A stretch of 64,000 nucleotides of DNA from JANMCE01 sp963791625 (lineage in GTDB: Bacteria > Actinomycetota > Acidimicrobiia > Acidimicrobiales > Ilumatobacteraceae), in contig CAWBTA010000006.1 in assembly GCA_963791625.1 (NCBI GenBank), positions 1-64,000 on the forward strand, given 5' to 3'. Both the position numbers and the translations under genes were made by a program. Numbering within the stretch: the first letter of the stretch is position 1; every line of letters begins with the position of its first letter. Below, piece by piece: positions 62,097 to 64,000 of this stretch. The notes beneath the pieces were generated by a model. The model saw only the letters and a program-made list of their open reading frames with translations. It was not told where the DNA came from and did no database searches.

Positions 62097-63767
62097 ATGA
62101 GCACCGCAATCGCTACCCTCGCCGACAAGCTGCTCGTCGGTCTCAAACAGGAGCCAGGCGTTGACCTCGCTTCGCTCGCTCGCGCCCTTCATGAGGCGCA
62201 CGGACGCGGGGTCAATGCTGTCCGAGCAGCCGTGGCTGAAGGTGTCGGAATCGAGAGCCTCGAGCGTGTCGCCTGGTGGCATCAGGGCTACGACATTGCC
62301 GAAATAGACCCGAACAAGGTTGACCTGGCCCCGTTTGCTCGCCTCCCCGTTGGTGTTGCCAAGGCGCTGCGAGTTCTCCCGTTGGGCCAGGGGGCAACCG
62401 GTTTCCGGATTGCCATCGCGGATCCGGACAACCTTGCAGTCGTTGACGAACTTCGCAAACGTCTGGCGCCCGAGCCGGTCGAGATCGCCGTCGCTGACGC
62501 AGGGCTTATCGAGGCAGCTCTCTCGGCTATCGAGCACCGCGCCGTCAGCGCAGACTTCAAGGAAGACGACTTCGAAGATCAGTCGGCCGCTCAAAACGAT
62601 GATGGCGGCGACAGTCTCATTGCACAGATGGTGAATAAGACCATCGAGATGGCCGTCTCCTACCGAGCCAGCGATATTCATATTGAACCCGCCGAGAATG
62701 AGGTCCGCGTTCGGATTCGCGTCGACGGCGTACTTACCGAAATCGCGCACTATCCCATCAGCGCGGGCCAGGGCATCATCAACAACCTCAAAGTCCGAGC
62801 CGGGCTCGATGTGGCAGAGCGGCGCGTGCCGCAAGACGGTCGCATCACGATCTCCGTTGCCGGTCGAGTGCTCGACCTCCGACTGGTGACACTGCCCAAC
62901 GTGTGGCGGGCCGAAGGCGCAGTCATGCGTATTCTTGACCGCAGCCGAAGCGTGGTCAGCCTCGCGCAGCTTGGTTACTCCGAGCGCGTTCAGTCGACGT
63001 GGGAGCGACTTGCCGATTCGCCCTACGGAGCGTTGCTGGCGACAGGCCCGACCGGTTCGGGCAAGACGACCAGCCTCTATGCAACCCTCGCCAAAATCGC
63101 GACGCCCAAGGTCAAGGTCTGTACCGCTGAGGATCCGGTGGAATACCGGTTCCCGGGCATCACCCAGATGCAGGTGGATGTCCGCGCTGGGCGCACTTTT
63201 GCTACCGCTCTCAAGAGCTTTCTGCGAAGCGACCCCGACATCATCCTCGTCGGCGAAATTCGAGATCACAACACGGCGAACACCGCTATCGAGGCCGCTC
63301 TCACCGGTCACCTTCTGTTGGCGTCACTCCATGCCAACACCGCGGTTTCTGCGCCGACCCGTCTGATTGAAATGGGCATCGAGCCGTATCTCGTGGCGAG
63401 TGCCGTCCGCGGCGTGCTTTCCCAGCGACTCGCACGAAAGCTCTGTCCCCACTGCAAGGTCGCCACTCCAGCGTTGCCGGGTACGTTCGATCTGCTTGAA
63501 GTAGATCAGTACCCGGAACAGATCTTTCAGCCGGCCGAGAGGGGCTGTTCGCGCTGCAGCGGTACCGGCTATAGAGGGCGTCTCGCCATAGCCGAAGTTC
63601 TCGAAGTATCACCAGCGGTCGCGCACGGCATTGCGAGCGGTATGGACCTGCAGGAACTCCTGAAGCTCGCTCGCTCCGAAGGCATGGTCCCGATGTTTGA
63701 AGAAGGTCTGCAATACGTGATGCAGGGAGTTACGTCCCTGGCCGAACTCGCAAGGGTGATCAACTAA
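62097..63767 (+). CDS. pilB: Type IV pilus extension ATPase PilB (556 aa)
   Basis: GspE/PilB motifs: N-terminal MshEN-like domain (to about residue 165), DIHIEPAENEVRVRIRVDGV, Walker A ATGPTGSGKTTSLYATL (about 313-329), GEIRDHNTANTAIEAALTGH (Walker B/His box) and the zinc-binding pairs CPHC and CSRCSGTGYRGR. It powers pilus extension. Starts 10 bp past the pilO end and is intact. Confidence 0.92.
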   Translation: MSTAIATLADKLLVGLKQEPGVDLASLARALHEAHGRGVNAVRAAVAEGVGIESLERVAWWHQGYDIAEIDPNKVDLAPFARLPVGVAKALRVLPLGQGATGFRIAIADPDNLAVVDELRKRLAPEPVEIAVADAGLIEAALSAIEHRAVSADFKEDDFEDQSAAQNDDGGDSLIAQMVNKTIEMAVSYRASDIHIEPAENEVRVRIRVDGVLTEIAHYPISAGQGIINNLKVRAGLDVAERRVPQDGRITISVAGRVLDLRLVTLPNVWRAEGAVMRILDRSRSVVSLAQLGYSERVQSTWERLADSPYGALLATGPTGSGKTTSLYATLAKIATPKVKVCTAEDPVEYRFPGITQMQVDVRAGRTFATALKSFLRSDPDIILVGEIRDHNTANTAIEAALTGHLLLASLHANTAVSAPTRLIEMGIEPYLVASAVRGVLSQRLARKLCPHCKVATPALPGTFDLLEVDQYPEQIFQPAERGCSRCSGTGYRGRLAIAEVLEVSPAVAHGIASGMDLQELLKLARSEGMVPMFEEGLQYVMQGVTSLAELARVIN

Positions 63768-64000
63768 TGGCGAATTACTCCTACCAAGCCGTGAGCCGAT
63801 CGACCGGCTCTTCCACCAACGGAATCGTGAACGCCGAGGGTCTGGATGACGCTCGGGCACAGCTGAAGAGTCAAGGCCTCCTGGTCGTCAATATTCAGGA
63901 GGGCAGGTCAGCGGTCGGCGCCAAGGAACTCAAGATTGGTGGCGACAAGGTAAAGCTCAAGGACGTTGCTTGGGCCGCGCGCAACCTGGCCACTACGCAG
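63767..64000 (+). CDS. pilC: PilC-like inner-membrane pilus platform protein, N-terminal part (3' end beyond window)
   Basis: Starts ATG in TAATG overlap with pilB (63765-63769) and reads MANYSYQAVSRSTGSSTNGI, DDARAQLKSQGLLVVNIQEG and then KELKIGGDKVKLKDVAWAAR, the N-domain of the GspF/PilC family. Only 78 residues are inside the window. Confidence 0.85.
   Translation, partial: MANYSYQAVSRSTGSSTNGIVNAEGLDDARAQLKSQGLLVVNIQEGRSAVGAKELKIGGDKVKLKDVAWAARNLATTQ

Noticed and set aside
62160..62190. Apparent REP-like core inside pilB
   Set aside because: The sequence CTCGCTTCGCTCGCTCG encodes part of PilB and lacks the second half of the element.
61650..63311. Minus-strand frame of 553 codons
   Set aside because: Antisense of pilB, which has all ATPase motifs.
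1..64000. tRNA or rRNA genes and prophage or IS elements
   Set aside because: No cloverleaf, ribosomal motif, transposase or integrase was found by eye on either strand.

Overview
The window is GC-rich with dense coding on both strands. It looks like the chromosome of an actinobacterium, probably of the Acidimicrobiia type. The pointers are two F420-type luciferase-like oxidoreductases, a CofE F420 ligase, a SARP/AfsR-type regulator, a DevR/DosR-like response regulator with a DevS-like kinase, an iolC-DUF2090 fusion and an actinobacterial PilM-N-O-B-C type IV pilus cluster. The taxonomic call is inference; no rRNA or tRNA gene was seen in the window.

Layout. Bases 1-7.6 kb hold the end of a secreted-type alpha/beta hydrolase (frameshifted near its C-terminus), a tiny LuxR-type HTH protein, an FAD oxidoreductase translationally coupled to a large SARP-ATPase regulator, a small unknown protein and an F420-type oxidoreductase. 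From 7.7-10.1 kb come a frameshifted Thr/Asp-rich membrane-anchored protein, an ECF sigma factor and its coupled one-TM Gly/Ser-rich partner. From 10.2-14.3 kb come iolC-DUF2090, iolB, a pentapeptide/DinB protein and an AhpD-like protein. From 14.3-33.1 kb lies one uninterrupted 6270-codon gene for a giant secreted repeat protein: about 40 Ig-like domains, three half-length ones, nine DUF11-type domains and three C-terminal RILDTR modules.

From 33.2-46.5 kb lies what I read as a DevR/DevS (dormancy or hypoxia type) island: F420 oxidoreductase, PPOX-like flavoprotein, DevR-like regulator, tandem universal stress protein, cupredoxin-multicopper oxidase, a 48-residue zinc-finger protein, a kinase-less PAS protein, a multi-PAS/GAF DevS-like kinase, and a four-gene sugar cluster (two GH130 glycoside phosphorylases, an alpha/alpha-barrel protein and a GT4 glycosyltransferase). 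Three sites resembling the mycobacterial DosR box lie upstream of devR, of the copper oxidase pair and of the sugar operon, so the cluster may be one regulon. A dispersed REP-like element sits at 3' ends of genes inside this island.

From 46.7-58.8 kb is mixed metabolism: an S53 peptidase, a PLP decarboxylase, an HtrA-like protein whose catalytic Ser position is Thr, an HxlR regulator, DUF2277, a cystathionine-synthase family enzyme, glycerate kinase, homocysteine methyltransferase overlapping cofE, and HrpB helicase. From 58.9 kb to the end is a type IV pilus operon (unknown gene, pilM-N, pilO, pilB, start of pilC), in which pilN and pilO are broken by about eight frameshifts in 1.3 kb.

Several other genes (hydrolase, the 7.7 kb protein, the second GH130, a 50.1 kb small protein) also carry single indels. 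At least one is in a homopolymer run, so local sequence error is as likely as true gene decay.
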